Assembly: GCA_964598485.1 (NCBI GenBank)
Contig: CAZRCD010000011.1
Span: forward strand, 1-64,000
Origin: SOJA01 sp964598485
GTDB taxonomy: Archaea > Thermoproteota > Bathyarchaeia > Bathyarchaeales > Bathycorpusculaceae
Direction: 5' to 3'
DNA: 64,000 nucleotides
A model generated the notes under the pieces. That model worked only from the letters and a program-made list of their open reading frames with translations. It was not told the DNA's origin and did no database searches. Of the stretch, positions 8,144 through 17,034 are shown piece after piece. Position numbers and translations under genes: made by a program. Positions within the stretch are counted from its first letter, which is position 1; the number at the start of each line of letters is the position of its first letter.

Positions 8144-9706
8144 ATGACAAAAAATTCAGGCGTAAAAGTGGTTTTGACGGCTTCTGCCACTGAAATGAGC
8201 GACTTTTTTGACAACCCCTTCGTCGCGTTCGTAGCAGGATTCCCCAAAGGACCTGTACCGTTATGGCTTTTGAGGAAAAAGCTCTATCCGCCAGTGGAAC
8301 GCAACAGTGATGGAAGAGCTAAATACGCGCCTTACGGCTTGAGAAAAGTGGAAGCTCTTCTTTTGGAAAGCGGTTTCGACGAGTCAGAAGTAATGGTTGT
8401 CCATCCCTTCGATCTTGATGCCTTCGTAGGACCAGACACAAAAGTAGTAGGCATATCCTCTATGGATCCAACGGGGATGGGATTCGTCAGTAAAACTTAT
8501 TCTTCACTCGTTGGCGGTGGGGAACCCATGAACGCCATCGAGTTCAGAGAGTTAATAACGCATCAGAGCATTCCAAGGTATAAGCCTAAAGTGATTGTTG
8601 GTGGTTTTGGAGCGTGGCAGCTGGAACGTAAAGGAGTGGCGGAGAGTTACGGAATAGATTGTGTGATCATTGGAGAAGCTGAAACAGTAGTACCACAAGT
8701 CTTCAGAAAAGCAGTAAACGGTGAACCACTTCCACGCGTAGTTCGAGTTAAAAGAAGCCCAGAGACCGAAGATGTGCCCACTATTAGACACGCGTCTATC
8801 CACGGGGGTGTGGAGATTTCTCGGGGTTGCGGTCGCAACTGCCAGTTTTGTACACCTACGATGCAGAAAAAACGTGATGTCCCCCTTGAGAGAATTATGA
8901 AAGAAGTGGAGATCACTATCAGGGAAGGTGGTTCGCAGATTACGTTGATCACCGAAGACCTCTTCCTTTATGGTGGGAAGAACAAGCGTTTCATCCCTAA
9001 CAAGAAGGCAGTTATGAAACTAATTGAGAGCGTAGCGTCCTACCCCGGAGTTAAGGCTATACAACCTACGCATATGTCCTTGGCTCCAGTTGTTTGCGAT
9101 CCCGGGATGATTCAAGAATTGGCTGAAATCTTAATCCAATATCATTGGTATAGTCATGGAAAGAAGCCAATAGTGACTTCTGAAACGGGCGTAGAAACTG
9201 GAAGTGTTAGGCTTATGCGAAAGTATATGGCTGGAAAATCGCTTCCTTTCAAGCCTGAGCAATGGAAAGAAATTGTTGCTCAAGCTTTTGGAATATTGAA
9301 TGACAATGATTGGTATCCGCTTGCCACTTTAATAATTGGGCTTCCAGACGAAAAGGAAGAGGATGTGTTGGAAACACTTGAGTTGATGGACGACTTGAAA
9401 GATTACTACGCCTTCTTCGTTCCGTTGCTTTTCGTTCCGTTGGAAAACTGTCTACTGATGAATAAACGTGGAGCAGAACTTGATTCTCTTTCAATGGCTC
9501 GCTGGGAATTCCTCATCCGATGCTGGGAATATAATATTAGAGTCTGGCGGGACTCCTTCTTAGAATACAGAATTCGTAACCCGCTACTTTACAAGATTGT
9601 TAAGCGAATGGTAATTCCATCGGTGGGAAAATTAGCAGGAATCTATTACGGAGCGAAACATGGTGAAATGATGAAAACCGCCATATGGAAAATGGCGAGT
9701 GCTTAA
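8144..9706 (+). CDS. Radical SAM protein, B12-binding-type
   Basis: A 520-residue enzyme. The radical SAM cluster motif is GCGRNCQFC (Cys-x3-Cys-x2-Cys) near residue 230. The N-terminal ~200 residues resemble the cobalamin-binding Rossmann domain of this superfamily (KVVGISSMDP, KVIVGGFGAWQL), though a DxHxxG cobalamin motif is not evident. Downstream GVETGSVRLMRKYM and IIGLPDEKEEDVLETLELM are typical of the TIM barrel in methylthiotransferase-like or Elp3-like members. The substrate is unknown. GAAGAAGG upstream of the ATG serves as ribosome binding site. Transcribed alone. Confidence 0.88.
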   Translation: MTKNSGVKVVLTASATEMSDFFDNPFVAFVAGFPKGPVPLWLLRKKLYPPVERNSDGRAKYAPYGLRKVEALLLESGFDESEVMVVHPFDLDAFVGPDTKVVGISSMDPTGMGFVSKTYSSLVGGGEPMNAIEFRELITHQSIPRYKPKVIVGGFGAWQLERKGVAESYGIDCVIIGEAETVVPQVFRKAVNGEPLPRVVRVKRSPETEDVPTIRHASIHGGVEISRGCGRNCQFCTPTMQKKRDVPLERIMKEVEITIREGGSQITLITEDLFLYGGKNKRFIPNKKAVMKLIESVASYPGVKAIQPTHMSLAPVVCDPGMIQELAEILIQYHWYSHGKKPIVTSETGVETGSVRLMRKYMAGKSLPFKPEQWKEIVAQAFGILNDNDWYPLATLIIGLPDEKEEDVLETLELMDDLKDYYAFFVPLLFVPLENCLLMNKRGAELDSLSMARWEFLIRCWEYNIRVWRDSFLEYRIRNPLLYKIVKRMVIPSVGKLAGIYYGAKHGEMMKTAIWKMASA

Positions 9707-9791
9707 ACATTTGTTTCCGAATTTTTGACATCGCCAAACGGCGACATCAACTGAAGTCTTGTCACAATTTGTATCCGGGAAAATATTGGTG

Positions 9792-9849
9792 ATGGCGCCT
9801 TTCATAAATCAACATATCTGATATTGTAAAATATGGCGCCGAATATTCC
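9792..9849. repeat. Repeated ATGGCGCC in the convergent intergenic region
   Basis: ATGGCGCC occurs at 9792-9799 and 9833-9840, each next to AATATT, so that AATATT..GGCGCC upstream and GGCGCCGAATATT downstream partly mirror one another. The region lies between two converging genes. A TCGCC-AAAC-GGCGA hairpin is also present at about 9733-9746. The likeliest reading is transcription-termination or mRNA 3'-end structure. Confidence 0.3.
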
Positions 9850-9881
9850 TGATTGGAACTTGACCTTTAAGCTTGTAGTCA

Positions 9882-10358
9882 TCAGAGAAACACGCTTTCT
9901 CTCCAGCTTTTTAAAAGTCTTTCACATTCTTCTTTTACCTGTTTGTTTCGGCTTTTCTTTTTCAATACTTTAAGGAATTGTATGCGTTTTTGAACCGAAC
10001 GCATTTCTGCTGCACCGCCAAAATACAGCTTGCCTTCAACATATTCTTTCATGTGATTTGCTTTTTGAATGAAGAGACTGGCTGCGTCCACCGGGTTTTG
10101 CACAGCGTACTTATTTGCCCAGATTGAAGCGTCTGCTTGGCGGAGTTGGGTCAAACCATCGATTTCCACTATGCTTCGGATGTACGTTCTTAAAAAATTG
10201 TAGCAGCCAGCAGTTTTGATAAGTTTCAACGCTTGCCTGACTTTTTGCTTGAAAAATAGGCTTCCCTTAACTCTTAAACGATGTTTGTAGCCTTTCTTGA
10301 TGAGTTCTCGGGCTTCTTTTACCTCCTCGGTTGTGTAGATTCTCTTGGGAAATTCCAA
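9882..10358 (-). CDS. Conserved-looking hypothetical protein
   Basis: A 158-residue basic protein, predicted mostly helical, with no recognised domain. Features: N-terminal YTTEEVKEARELIKKGY, a central GLTQLRQADASIWANKYAVQ, and a Lys/Arg-rich C-terminal helix. No membrane segment or signal peptide. It lies 58 bases downstream of the eS25 gene on the same strand and may share its transcript, which together with the basic charge could suggest RNA or ribosome association; this is inference only. Confidence 0.55.
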   Translation of the reverse strand: MEFPKRIYTTEEVKEARELIKKGYKHRLRVKGSLFFKQKVRQALKLIKTAGCYNFLRTYIRSIVEIDGLTQLRQADASIWANKYAVQNPVDAASLFIQKANHMKEYVEGKLYFGGAAEMRSVQKRIQFLKVLKKKSRNKQVKEECERLLKSWRESVFL

Positions 10359-10416
10359 GTGGATTTTGACCTCTAGCAGTTGATACAGAAAGGTTGGGGC
10401 AAAATGGATTTTTGAG

Positions 10417-10737
10417 TTAGTCTGTTGCTTTGTAGATTTTTAGGATGTGGTTTCCTGAAACCATTTTAACCACGCCACGTTTTTCTAGCTGCTCAAGGAA
10501 GTCTTTCGCTGCGCTTATTCTCACGTTCAAACGTGAAGCCACAGCGTATGGTGTCAGAACCCGCATTTTTTTCAGTTCGCCCATTATCTTTTCGTTTTCC
10601 GGGTCTGGCGGAACTATGCCAGACGGTTTCTTTTCTTTAAGCCCTGATGTTTTCTCCTTTTTCTTTTTCTCCTGTTTGTCTTTCCTCGTTTGCATGCGTT
10701 CTACTTGCTTTAAACTGAGTTTCTTTTTCCCACCCAT
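10417..10737 (-). CDS. rps25e: Ribosomal protein eS25
   Basis: A 106-residue small-subunit ribosomal protein shared with eukaryotes. The N-terminal half is the Lys-rich extension (GGKKKLSLKQVE, then KEKTSGLKEKKPSG). The C-terminal half is the winged-helix domain: MGELKKMRVLTPYAVASRLN and LEQLEKRGVVKMVSGNHILK. Among archaea eS25 is typical of the TACK and Asgard lineages and absent from most Euryarchaeota, so this gene is one of the better taxonomic markers here. It is followed by the hypothetical gene ending at 9882 and preceded by the histone gene on the same strand. Confidence 0.95.
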   Translation of the reverse strand: MGGKKKLSLKQVERMQTRKDKQEKKKKEKTSGLKEKKPSGIVPPDPENEKIMGELKKMRVLTPYAVASRLNVRISAAKDFLEQLEKRGVVKMVSGNHILKIYKATD

Positions 10738-10842
10738 AGATTGGTTCCTCGTCTTGTGAAAGTGAGAAACGCTACTTATAGGATTTTCTTATGCGTAGAC
10801 GCGTTTTTGGTGTACGGATAAAAAGAGAGAAAATGAAAGAGT

Positions 10843-11064
10843 TTATTTGCGCATAGTTTTTTCAGCTGCGAATTCTATGTCTTTAGCTTTTATTGTTTTT
10901 CTTCCAGCGTACATGGCTAAGTCCAAGGCTTCTTTTGCAATTTTTATTCCTATTTTTTCCAATTCTTTTGCAAGTTCTTTTGCTGCTGCTTCGCTTACTC
11001 TTTCAGCTCCAGCTTTTTTGCATAATCTGTGCATTGGAGCAACCGCTAATTCTAAACCAGCCAT
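10843..11064 (-). CDS. Archaeal histone
   Basis: A 73-residue single histone fold that packages DNA as dimers and longer multimers. The hallmark stretches are AVAPMHRLCKKAGAERVSEA (helix 1 and loop 1) and AGRKTIKAKDIEFAAEKTM (loop 2 and helix 3), with the RKTIKAKDI DNA-contact loop intact. It lacks the long tails seen in some Asgard histones. A Cys in helix 1 is unusual. A TATA box lies about 30 bases upstream, giving a very short leader. Confidence 0.96.
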   Translation of the reverse strand: MAGLELAVAPMHRLCKKAGAERVSEAAAKELAKELEKIGIKIAKEALDLAMYAGRKTIKAKDIEFAAEKTMRK

Positions 11065-11090
11065 AAAGACTCCTCTGTAACCTCTTTTTC

Positions 11091-11100
11091 TATTTAAAGC
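11091..11100 (-). promoter_or_regulatory. TATA box of the histone gene
   Basis: On the minus strand the sequence reads GCTTTAAATA, about 30 bases before the ATG at 11064, so transcription should start near 11070 with almost no leader. A second AT-rich element, GTTAAATACTG, lies further upstream (about 11103-11113). Confidence 0.5.
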
Positions 11101-11176
11101 AGTATTTAACGTTTATTGTTCTCTATTTGCCAAAATCTTCCATTAAAGCGTAGTAGTATTCAGATAAAAGGGGAAA

Positions 11177-11184
11177 TTATAAAA
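11177..11184 (+). promoter_or_regulatory. TATA box of the tatD gene
   Basis: TTATAAAA preceded by GGGGAAA, 38 bases before the ATG at 11222; the expected transcription start is near 11207. It is divergent from the histone promoter about 80 bases away. Confidence 0.5.
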
Positions 11185-11221
11185 GGAAAACTAACGTAGT
11201 CTAGCGAAAGCGTGATTCAAG

Positions 11222-12001
11222 ATGAAGTTTGTTGACGCCCATGTACATCTTTCAGACAAGGAATATGCTGGGGATATAGACGAGATAATTGCTGAAGCGA
11301 AGGATGCTAATGTCGTTGCTTTGGTTTCGAATTCAATGGATTACGAAACAAGTGTTGGGAGCCTAAGACTGGCTGAAACGTATCCAAGGATGGTTTATGC
11401 TGCCTTGGGCATTCATCCGTGGAATGTAAAGGCTTTGACAGAGGATGACCTTCAGCAGACGTTGGAGTTGATTTCACAGCAGAAGCAGAATAAAGCTTTA
11501 GTGGCTATTGGAGAGATAGGATTAGACTATAAATATACAAAGATTTGGGATAAGCAACTGATGGTTTTTGATAGAATGCTCAAGTTGGCTGAAAATCTTG
11601 ATTTGCCAGCCATAATTCACTCGCGGGGCACGACAACCCAGATTGTTGATATGCTTCCCTCATATAACCTTAGAAAGGTGTTGCTGCACTGGTTCAGTAG
11701 ACCAGTCAGCGCGTTAACTAAAGCCATAGAATATGGGTATTATATTACTGAGGGGGCGCCGACGGCTTATTCAAATGGTATTCGTGACATTGTTAGGCGG
11801 ACACCGCTAACTAATTTGTTGACTGAAACGGATGGGCCAGTTCGTTTTTATAAAAGTCCGTTTAAGGGTAAAAGGACGACTCCAGCTTTCATTCCAACAG
11901 TTGTTAAGGCGATAGCGGAAGTCAAAAGCATGGACGTTGAAGATGTTGCTACACAAATAATCAAGAATTTCGAAGAATTCTTCGGAGTAAAATTAAGTTA
12001 A
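11222..12001 (+). CDS. tatD: TatD-family metal-dependent hydrolase
   Basis: A 259-residue TIM-barrel hydrolase of the TatD DNase family. All metal ligands are visible: HxH in DAHVHLSD near the N-terminus, Glu in AIGEIGLDY, His in AIIHSRG, His in LLHWFSR and Asp in LTETDGPV. The family acts on DNA 3' ends or as D-aminoacyl-like hydrolase; archaeal members are not well characterised. Normal length. It is a single gene with its own promoter. Confidence 0.92.
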   Translation: MKFVDAHVHLSDKEYAGDIDEIIAEAKDANVVALVSNSMDYETSVGSLRLAETYPRMVYAALGIHPWNVKALTEDDLQQTLELISQQKQNKALVAIGEIGLDYKYTKIWDKQLMVFDRMLKLAENLDLPAIIHSRGTTTQIVDMLPSYNLRKVLLHWFSRPVSALTKAIEYGYYITEGAPTAYSNGIRDIVRRTPLTNLLTETDGPVRFYKSPFKGKRTTPAFIPTVVKAIAEVKSMDVEDVATQIIKNFEEFFGVKLS

Positions 12002-12147
12002 ATAGAATGACTTCTGCATAGATTTAGAAGTGGAAAGCGAGCAGTTCCCCCACAAAAAATTTCTACGAGAATAAAACAACATCAATAAGCTAGCATACTA
12101 AACTGATTTTAGATAGTTTGAAATATCAAGAATGTGGAGCGGATGGA

Positions 12148-12963
12148 ATGGAGTCTGATGACAGGAAACGGTGGAATGAGGCTGCCAAGAGCTGGGTCGA
12201 GTTCGTCCGAAGCGGCAAGAATTACTACTCGGAATATCTAAACGGCCCGGCGCTAAAGCAGATGATTGGAGACGTTGAAGGAAAGAAGATACTCGATATC
12301 GGCTGTGGTGAGGGTTACTTCTCAAGATTTTTCGCGAAGGCTGGTGCGGAAGTTACAGCTATCGACATTAGTGAAGGTTTGATCAAGGCAGCGGTGGAGG
12401 AGGAAGAAAGACACCCCCTTGGGGTCAAGTACTTTGCTGCTGATGCAGCGAATCTGAACATGCTCGAATCCGAGAGCTTCGATGTCGCATTCTGCTACAT
12501 GGCGCTGTTGGATATACGGAACTACGAGGGGGCGATATCTGAGGCATCACGCGTCCTAAAGACCGGGGGAAGATTCGTCGTTTTGATGGAACATCCTTGC
12601 TTCACACAATTTCTAGTTCTGGATGGAAAAGTAGTAGGCGGATGGGAGACACGCCTCCGTGAAGACGGTTCGAAGGAGTACTTGTACTACTGGATTTACG
12701 ATTATTCACGGAGGCACAGCTATACCGTCGAGTGGAAACACGATAGACCGCCATCAAGCTTCGTGACGACGGGTTTTCACCGAACCCTTTCTGACTACGT
12801 GAATGCTCTGACCAAACATGGACTAGTCGTCACAGGACTCGACGAGCCTCAGCCCCTAGAGGAGGGGGTTAGAGTCCATCCTCCCATGAAAAAGCATTAC
12901 AGAGTTCCCCAGTCCATGGTCATCGAAGCCACCAAGATCACGGGACAACGCACACTGGGATGA
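12148..12963 (+). CDS. Class I SAM-dependent methyltransferase (second copy of family)
   Basis: Motif I is ILDIGCGEGYFSRFFAKAG, followed by VTAIDISEGLI and the motif-IV-like FDVAFCYMALLDI. The N-terminal RWNEAAKSWVEFVRSGKNYY matches residue for residue much of the methyltransferase at 804, so the two are paralogues. I prefer the ATG at 12148, which has GTGGAGCGG upstream; a TTG at 12118 would add ten residues. The gene is visibly richer in G+C (about half in the segment I counted) than the genes around it, a hint of different ancestry or recent transfer. The substrate is unknown. Confidence 0.85.
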   Translation: MESDDRKRWNEAAKSWVEFVRSGKNYYSEYLNGPALKQMIGDVEGKKILDIGCGEGYFSRFFAKAGAEVTAIDISEGLIKAAVEEEERHPLGVKYFAADAANLNMLESESFDVAFCYMALLDIRNYEGAISEASRVLKTGGRFVVLMEHPCFTQFLVLDGKVVGGWETRLREDGSKEYLYYWIYDYSRRHSYTVEWKHDRPPSSFVTTGFHRTLSDYVNALTKHGLVVTGLDEPQPLEEGVRVHPPMKKHYRVPQSMVIEATKITGQRTLG

Positions 12964-12990
12964 GTAAAGTTAGATTAGTCATATCGTTTT

Positions 12991-13107
12991 ATGAGCGCGC
13001 GCGGAGCCACGTCAAAAGTCAGAAACCAGATTGCAGGATACATAACACGCGTTTTTGCTGGAACTCAAACAGCATCCCCAAACGAAAGCATTGAAGAAGG
13101 CGAGTAA
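12991..13107 (+). CDS. Possible 38-residue small protein
   Basis: An ATG-to-TAA frame encoding 38 residues, MSARGATSKVRNQ at the N-terminus and SIEEGE at the C-terminus, basic first and acidic at the end. No ribosome binding site is obvious. It fills the gap between the methyltransferase and the next gene and contains a GCGCGCGC run. It could be a small protein, a gene remnant or chance. Confidence 0.2.
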   Translation: MSARGATSKVRNQIAGYITRVFAGTQTASPNESIEEGE

Positions 13108-13158
13108 CCTTTTAAAACAAGTTTAGTTTCTAACAGATGTGACAAAAGGCGAAAATTG

Positions 13159-13533
13159 ATGATGGACGATTATAGGAGAGGCTGGGCGCTACGGTATTTA
13201 CGTGAAGCAAAAGCAGAACTTGAAGCCGCCAGAAAAATGCCCTATATAGCGCCAAGCCTAGTTTTGGAAGCTGTAAGAAAAGCTCGAAACGCCATATACT
13301 ACAGCCTCGGAGAACCAGCATTCATAGAAAACATCATCAAAGAAACATCAGAAAAAACACAGACAATAAGTGACCCAGTTTTAAGATGCCTCATTGGAAT
13401 CGAAGAAACAGTGCAAGAACTAAATCAGATGAAACAGGCAGATGGAGAAACAACCATGAAACAAGCAGACAATTTAATAGAACTGGCCTCGGACATAGTT
13501 GAAACCTTAACTGGAGAAACAGTAAAAGACTAA
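13159..13533 (+). CDS. Small helical hypothetical protein, HEPN-like
   Basis: About 124 residues, all helical by composition. The segment LRYLREAKAELEAARK followed by LVLEAVRKARNAIYYSLGEP resembles the two-helix core of HEPN-type or nucleotidyltransferase-partner proteins, but the catalytic Rx4-6H of HEPN RNases is not seen. The start may be ATG at 13159 or 13162, with TTG at 13156 also in frame. No neighbouring nucleotidyltransferase gene is present, so this is not an obvious MNT/HEPN toxin pair. The function is unknown. Confidence 0.55.
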   Translation: MMDDYRRGWALRYLREAKAELEAARKMPYIAPSLVLEAVRKARNAIYYSLGEPAFIENIIKETSEKTQTISDPVLRCLIGIEETVQELNQMKQADGETTMKQADNLIELASDIVETLTGETVKD

Positions 13534-13672
13534 GAGTTGGAGGTTTTTGACCGCTTCAGCTTTGTGATCTAGAGCCTTCTTAACCTTTCAATCAGTTTTC
13601 CGATAGAGCAAAATGTTCTACGAGATTTCTGAAGCCAACTTTTCGACGTGCACTCCCAAAAAAGGGTCACGG

Positions 13673-14950
13673 CTAAAGTTTTTCTCCCAATGAAAGGTCC
13701 ATCATCGTGAAACCTGAAACCATTTTCGGATAGAAATCCGTGGATTTTTCAGGCATCCTTTCATGTTTCCGTGCCATTTTCAAAACCGTTTCCGGAGTTG
13801 TTGAATTGACTAAGAATGCCAGCTTAGCTTCTCCTTTGTCCACTTTTTCCATGGCGTTCTTTATCCACCTTACGTAGAGTATGTCCTCATCAATTTTTAG
13901 TTCACCAGTTTTCATGATGGCTTCGAAAATAACGTTTTTCAATATTGTTACGTCAAGAGAACGATACTCATCTGACCAAGCAACATCCATGAACTCTGAA
14001 ACGGTTTTTTCATCTTTTAACAGCAAGCCATAAGCCTTTTTTCCATCATAAAGGCAGAAAGCATGTTTGTTATTGTGGCTTTCCAGAAAACTTCTAAGAG
14101 CTTCAGGGTTGGCATCAACTTCTGACACTGCAAAGGATTTCTTGAACTCCTGTACAGTTTTGTCGGTTAGCTTGCCTTTTTTCAGAAGGCGATGTGTTGG
14201 CAAAACAATCAATCCTTCATCTTGAATAGGAACCATGTAACTCATCCGAAAATTGAACGCTGAATCTTTTGCCCATTCTTCTTGTCTGCGTCTTTCATCC
14301 CTGTAGGCAATAGCAGTTTCGTATCTATGATGACCGTCAGCGATTACAAACTGCTTGTCTGTCACTGCTTCTTGAACCAACTTTATCTTTTCGGGATCTG
14401 TTAATTTCCAGATGAGGTTTCTAACTCCTAAAGAATCCAAGGTATCTATTAGTGGCTGAGTTTTTGCGATTTTTGCGAAAAGATTAATGGTTATTTTTTC
14501 TGGGTCGGGATAGAGGAGAAATCCAGTTTCGAGGTTCTTTTGGGTTGCTCGCAACATGTTTAATCGGTCGATTTTTGGTCCTTTATGTGTGATTTCGTGA
14601 GGGAGAACTTTGTTTTCTTTATAAGGATGTAAGCGTAAAGCAGCGATGAACCCTGTGCGGGTGTAGGTTTTTTCGAAGAGCTTGAATTCTTGTCTGTAGA
14701 TGAAAATTGCGGGTTCTTCATCCTTTTTTAGTATTCCTTCATTCATCCATTGGCTTATTCGCTGTTTGGATATTTCATATCTGTTTTCTTCAATTGGCAG
14801 AGTTAGTCGGCAGTAGTTATACTCTGACTTTTTATAGTATTCCTTCTGCATGTTCTGATCGATTTTGTCATAGGGTTGCGCGATTAGATTTTCGTAGTCG
14901 CCTGCTTTTTCAGTGTATCGGATGGCTCTGAATGGCCTAATTTCGACCAT
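13673..14950 (-). CDS. DUF1015-family protein
   Basis: A 425-residue protein of the DUF1015 family. It is recognised by the N-terminal RPFRAIRYTEKAGDYENLIAQPYDKI and the central QFVIADGHHRYETAIAYRDE, the family's most conserved stretch, with the DGHHRYET core that may form an active site. It lies directly downstream of serA (10 bases) and the class V aminotransferase on the same strand. The placement suggests a step in serine or 3-phosphoglycerate-derived metabolism. The reaction is not known to me. Confidence 0.85.
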   Translation of the reverse strand: MVEIRPFRAIRYTEKAGDYENLIAQPYDKIDQNMQKEYYKKSEYNYCRLTLPIEENRYEISKQRISQWMNEGILKKDEEPAIFIYRQEFKLFEKTYTRTGFIAALRLHPYKENKVLPHEITHKGPKIDRLNMLRATQKNLETGFLLYPDPEKITINLFAKIAKTQPLIDTLDSLGVRNLIWKLTDPEKIKLVQEAVTDKQFVIADGHHRYETAIAYRDERRRQEEWAKDSAFNFRMSYMVPIQDEGLIVLPTHRLLKKGKLTDKTVQEFKKSFAVSEVDANPEALRSFLESHNNKHAFCLYDGKKAYGLLLKDEKTVSEFMDVAWSDEYRSLDVTILKNVIFEAIMKTGELKIDEDILYVRWIKNAMEKVDKGEAKLAFLVNSTTPETVLKMARKHERMPEKSTDFYPKMVSGFTMMDLSLGEKL

Positions 14951-14960
14951 GCAGTCCGAC

Positions 14961-15860
14961 TCACTTGAGCTTCTCTAGTTCTTCAATCACTCTTTCAGCT
15001 ACTTGCACACCCGCCCTTAGCTGCGCTTCTTTGGTTTGAGCCCCAATATGAGGTGTGGCGTCAACATTTTCAAGCGTAAGCAGCTTATGCTTTCCAGGTG
15101 GTTCTTCTTCAAAAACGTCTACTGCTGCGGCTTTGACTTTGCCTGAAACAAGAGCTTTGTACAGTACTTCTTGGTCAACTACTCCGCCGCGTGAACAGTC
15201 GATTATTACGACTCCGTCTTTCATCATGTTGAATTCTCTTGTTGACAGCATGTGTTTGGTTTGTTGAGTCAGTGGAATATGTATTGAGATGAAGTCGGCT
15301 TTCGGAAGCATCTCTTCCACAGAAACAAATCGGTCGTAGACTCGGCTTCTCACTACAATCACTTTCATGCCTAGGGCTAGCGCCAGTTTTTCAACGATTT
15401 TCGCAATGTTTCCGTAACCTATTAACCCAAGGGTTTTCCCATAGACCTCTACACCCTTAAGTTCTTTTTTTGCCCATTTTCCGTCGCGAAGAGTGACCGT
15501 TCCTTTCACTATGCCTCTTGCAAGTGCCAGCAAGTGACCAATTGCCAACTCAGCCACACTGGTTGCGGATGCTTGCGGAGTGTTCACCACAGTGATGCCC
15601 ATTTCTTTTGCCTTTTCTAAATCGATGTTGTCTAAGCCTATGCCCGCTCGTCCAATGACTTTCGTGTTTTTTGCATTAGCGATTAAGTTGCCTTTGACTT
15701 CGGTGGCTGATCGAACGACGATCGCGTCGTATTCACCTACGATTTTAGGAAGTTCGTCTTTAGGCATGTCCCATGCTTTCTTGACTTCGTAGCCTTTCTC
15801 TTCAAGCAATTTTATGCCTTCATCAGCGATTTTGTCGCAGATTAAGACTCTAAATGTCAC
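14961..15860 (-). CDS. serA: D-3-phosphoglycerate dehydrogenase, short form
   Basis: A 299-residue D-2-hydroxyacid dehydrogenase that would oxidise 3-phosphoglycerate to 3-phosphohydroxypyruvate, the first step of serine synthesis. NAD binding is at LGLIGYGNIAKIVEKLAL. The catalytic Arg lies in DCSRGGVVDQ and the His in ATPHIGAQTKEAQ. The regulatory ACT and intervening domains of longer SerA proteins are absent, so feedback control by serine is unlikely through this chain. It overlaps the upstream aminotransferase gene by four bases, evidence for one operon. Confidence 0.88.
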   Translation of the reverse strand: MTFRVLICDKIADEGIKLLEEKGYEVKKAWDMPKDELPKIVGEYDAIVVRSATEVKGNLIANAKNTKVIGRAGIGLDNIDLEKAKEMGITVVNTPQASATSVAELAIGHLLALARGIVKGTVTLRDGKWAKKELKGVEVYGKTLGLIGYGNIAKIVEKLALALGMKVIVVRSRVYDRFVSVEEMLPKADFISIHIPLTQQTKHMLSTREFNMMKDGVVIIDCSRGGVVDQEVLYKALVSGKVKAAAVDVFEEEPPGKHKLLTLENVDATPHIGAQTKEAQLRAGVQVAERVIEELEKLK

Positions 15861-16948
15861 TTCCCTAACCCCCAGATGTCATCAATATGCCAGAGAACCT
15901 CTTTAATCCCCCCGAGGTCCCATTCGCCCATGTGGCCGATGCGGAAGGTTTGTTCAGCTAGTTTGCCATAACCATCAGAAATCATAAAATGTCTTTCTGC
16001 CAATTTCTCATTTAGTTCTTTCACGCTTTTTCCCAAAGTGTTTTTGACGCAAGTAACTGTGACTGATTCGTATCCTGGTTCGGCAAACAAAGCGAAATGT
16101 CTCTTTGCCCATTTTTGCGTGTATTCCGCCATGGCTTTGTGCCTCTGATATACGCCCTCAGGTGTTTCCTCCAGCAATAAATCCATTCGTTTGTCAAGTG
16201 CATACAGAAGCGAGATGTTCGGAGTAGACGGTGTCTGATGCTTTCTCTCATAATAATCGCAAACATACACCAAATCTGTGTACATACCTCGGTTAGGCAC
16301 TTCCCTAGCCCTTTCTAAGGCTCTATCGCTTGCGAGTCCTACTGCTAACCCTGGAGGCAAAGCGAAACACTTCTGCGTTGAAGCAAAGATGACGTCGCAG
16401 CCGATTTCTGACGGCAACAGTTTGTCGCCTACCATTCCGGAAATGCTGTCAATTGCAAGCATTACGTTGGGGTAGTCTCTTCTCATCATTTTTCCAATTT
16501 CGTAAATTGGGTTTCGTACTCCAGTTGACGTTTCGTTGTGGCAAATAGTTAATGTGTCGTATTCTCCTGAACCAAGTTTATCCGCGATCATATCTGGCTT
16601 GACCGCTTTCCCCCACTCTACTTCGAGGAAGTCAACTTTTTTTCCGCAATCTTGTATAGCTTTTCCAAATCTTTCTGAGAAGGCTCCGTTGGCGCAAGCG
16701 AGGGCTTTCTCCTTTACAATGCTTCTGCCAACTATGTCGAACCACAGTGTTCCCGAGGACGTAGTAACAGTAGGTTTATAGCTGTTTGGCAACTGAAAGA
16801 ACTTGTTCAATTTCTCGATAATCCCTGTATATAATTCTGAAAACTCTTTAGCTCGATGCCCAATCAGGAAGCGGGATTGTTCACGGAGCATTTCTGCGCT
16901 TACTTCGGTTGGTCCGGGTATCAAGAGTCTTTTATGCATTCTCTCCAC
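15857..16948 (-). CDS. Class V aminotransferase (serine/alanine-glyoxylate type)
   Basis: A 363-residue PLP enzyme of the alanine-glyoxylate/serine-pyruvate aminotransferase group. The N-terminal LLIPGPTEVSAEML and the Schiff-base Lys in FASTQKCFALPPGLAVG identify it, and AIDSISGMVGD carries the cofactor-binding Asp. In this operon it could transaminate phosphohydroxypyruvate in place of SerC, or interconvert serine, hydroxypyruvate, glyoxylate and alanine. The ribosome binding site AGGTGGAG precedes the ATG. TATATAAA is also close upstream. Confidence 0.88.
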   Translation of the reverse strand: MERMHKRLLIPGPTEVSAEMLREQSRFLIGHRAKEFSELYTGIIEKLNKFFQLPNSYKPTVTTSSGTLWFDIVGRSIVKEKALACANGAFSERFGKAIQDCGKKVDFLEVEWGKAVKPDMIADKLGSGEYDTLTICHNETSTGVRNPIYEIGKMMRRDYPNVMLAIDSISGMVGDKLLPSEIGCDVIFASTQKCFALPPGLAVGLASDRALERAREVPNRGMYTDLVYVCDYYERKHQTPSTPNISLLYALDKRMDLLLEETPEGVYQRHKAMAEYTQKWAKRHFALFAEPGYESVTVTCVKNTLGKSVKELNEKLAERHFMISDGYGKLAEQTFRIGHMGEWDLGGIKEVLWHIDDIWGLGK

Positions 16949-17034
16949 CTTTTATATAGAGAGAATCTACAGAAATACAGTATTTAACCGTTTACGCACG
17001 GTTTTTCACGTTCCACGTTCTAAAGAGCAAAATT

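Noticed and set aside
12991..13005. GCGCGCGC run as a fourth copy of the palindromic motif
   Set aside because: It lacks the flanking TTTG and GAA/AAA of the other copies and lies about 150 bases from the next start.
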